A stretch of 64,000 nucleotides of DNA from Lampris incognitus (lineage: Eukaryota; Chordata; Actinopteri; Lampriformes; Lampridae): contig NC_079219.1 of NCBI RefSeq assembly GCF_029633865.1, positions 11,219,420-11,283,419 of the forward strand, read 5' to 3'. Each line of letters starts with the position of its first letter. Position 1 is the first letter of the stretch. Of this stretch, positions 63,799-64,000 are shown piece by piece. Made by a program: the position numbers and the translations under genes. Under the pieces are notes generated by a model, which saw nothing but the letters and a program-made list of their open reading frames with translations, was not told the DNA's origin and made no database searches.

Positions 63799-64000
63799 AG
63801 ATCACCAGGATTAAATATTGAAATACTTAAGGACTGGATAGAAAAAAAATGTATTCAAAATCAACACAAAAGAATATGTTCATATGTAGGGATTTCAATA
63901 TAAATCTATTACATCCAAATAAGCACAATAAGACAGAAGAGTTCGTTAATACCATATATAGTTTGAGTTCTTCATATCCTAAAATCACGAGACGTAGCAG

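Larger units (their letters stand above)
59860..64000 (+). mobile_element. LINE with ORF1 and endonuclease, interrupted twice, right end outside
   Basis: ORF1 starts at 60069 and is split by the insertion at 60202-62308. It resumes at 62309 and decays through an RRM-like region. ORF2 endonuclease starts at 63225 and is interrupted at about 63585-63798. It then continues (shifted) to the window edge. It is of the CR1/L2-like type that carries an ORF1. Confidence 0.75.

Noticed and set aside
1..64000. A wholly new multi-gene biological system
   Set aside because: Apart from pogz and two small finger-encoding stretches, essentially every coding signal matches a known transposon class. I found no conserved unknown gene cluster.

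Overview
The window is vertebrate, almost certainly teleost fish, nuclear DNA. Exons have GT/AG borders separated by long introns, and the repeats are a typical fish mixture: Tc1-like DD34E transposons with TA target sites, L2-, Rex1-, RTE- and L1-like LINEs, Penelope-like elements, a Ty3/gypsy chromovirus, hAT elements, tRNA- and 5S-derived SINEs and Helitron-like repeats. I cannot name the species.

The one host gene I can name is the 5' part of pogz (pogo transposable element derived with zinc finger domain), on the + strand. Three coding exons at 42749-42867, 48476-48544 and 59390-59598 join in one open frame across phase-1 junctions. The first encodes the conserved start MDTELFMECEEEELEPWQ. 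A CpG-rich, CCAAT/ETS/GC-box-bearing stretch near 22036-22237 that ends in a GTAAGT splice donor is a reasonable candidate for the promoter and non-coding exon 1. The rest of pogz lies beyond the right edge. A second, unrecognised zinc-finger gene or pseudogene lies at 5339-5720, possibly continuing to 6604. A lone THAP-domain exon lies at 30691-30843.

Layout. 1-4600: inverted-repeat and SINE-like elements, a very short RTE insertion and a hAT-like MITE. 5300-6610: zinc-finger exons. 7000-10210: SINEs, a broken Tc1 carrying a SINE, and an inverted Penelope-like fragment with a hammerhead-ribozyme-like core. 10219-11798: an apparently complete Tc1-like transposon with an open 341-aa transposase and identical 27-bp terminal repeats. 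12118-16860: a minus-strand Ty3/gypsy chromovirus lacking its 3' end. 16960-19780: L1-like fragments, a CpG-rich TIR transposon and a SINE. 20400-22700: a CpG-rich stretch with the presumed pogz promoter. 22870-31620 (intron 1): Penelope, LINE, 5S-SINE, hAT, Tc1, THAP and L1 pieces. 31617-33231: nested and tandem Helitron-like repeats. 33238-34434: a nearly perfect palindromic Tc1 derivative. 35925-40180: L2 and RTE LINEs. 40466-42063: a Tc1 copy just upstream of pogz exon 2. 43869-48170: a ZBED5-like hAT, a MITE and a Rex1-like LINE with a SINE. 49383-59235: two Tc1 elements stuffed with other transposons. 59860-64000: a LINE interrupted by a tailed element that itself contains a Tc1.

Apart from pogz, the host content is sparse. 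Most open frames are transposon genes or their fragments. I see no novel defence or metabolic system. The strongest leads are the intact Tc1, the Tc1 palindrome, the Helitron-like cluster, the Penelope-associated hammerhead motifs and the THAP exon.
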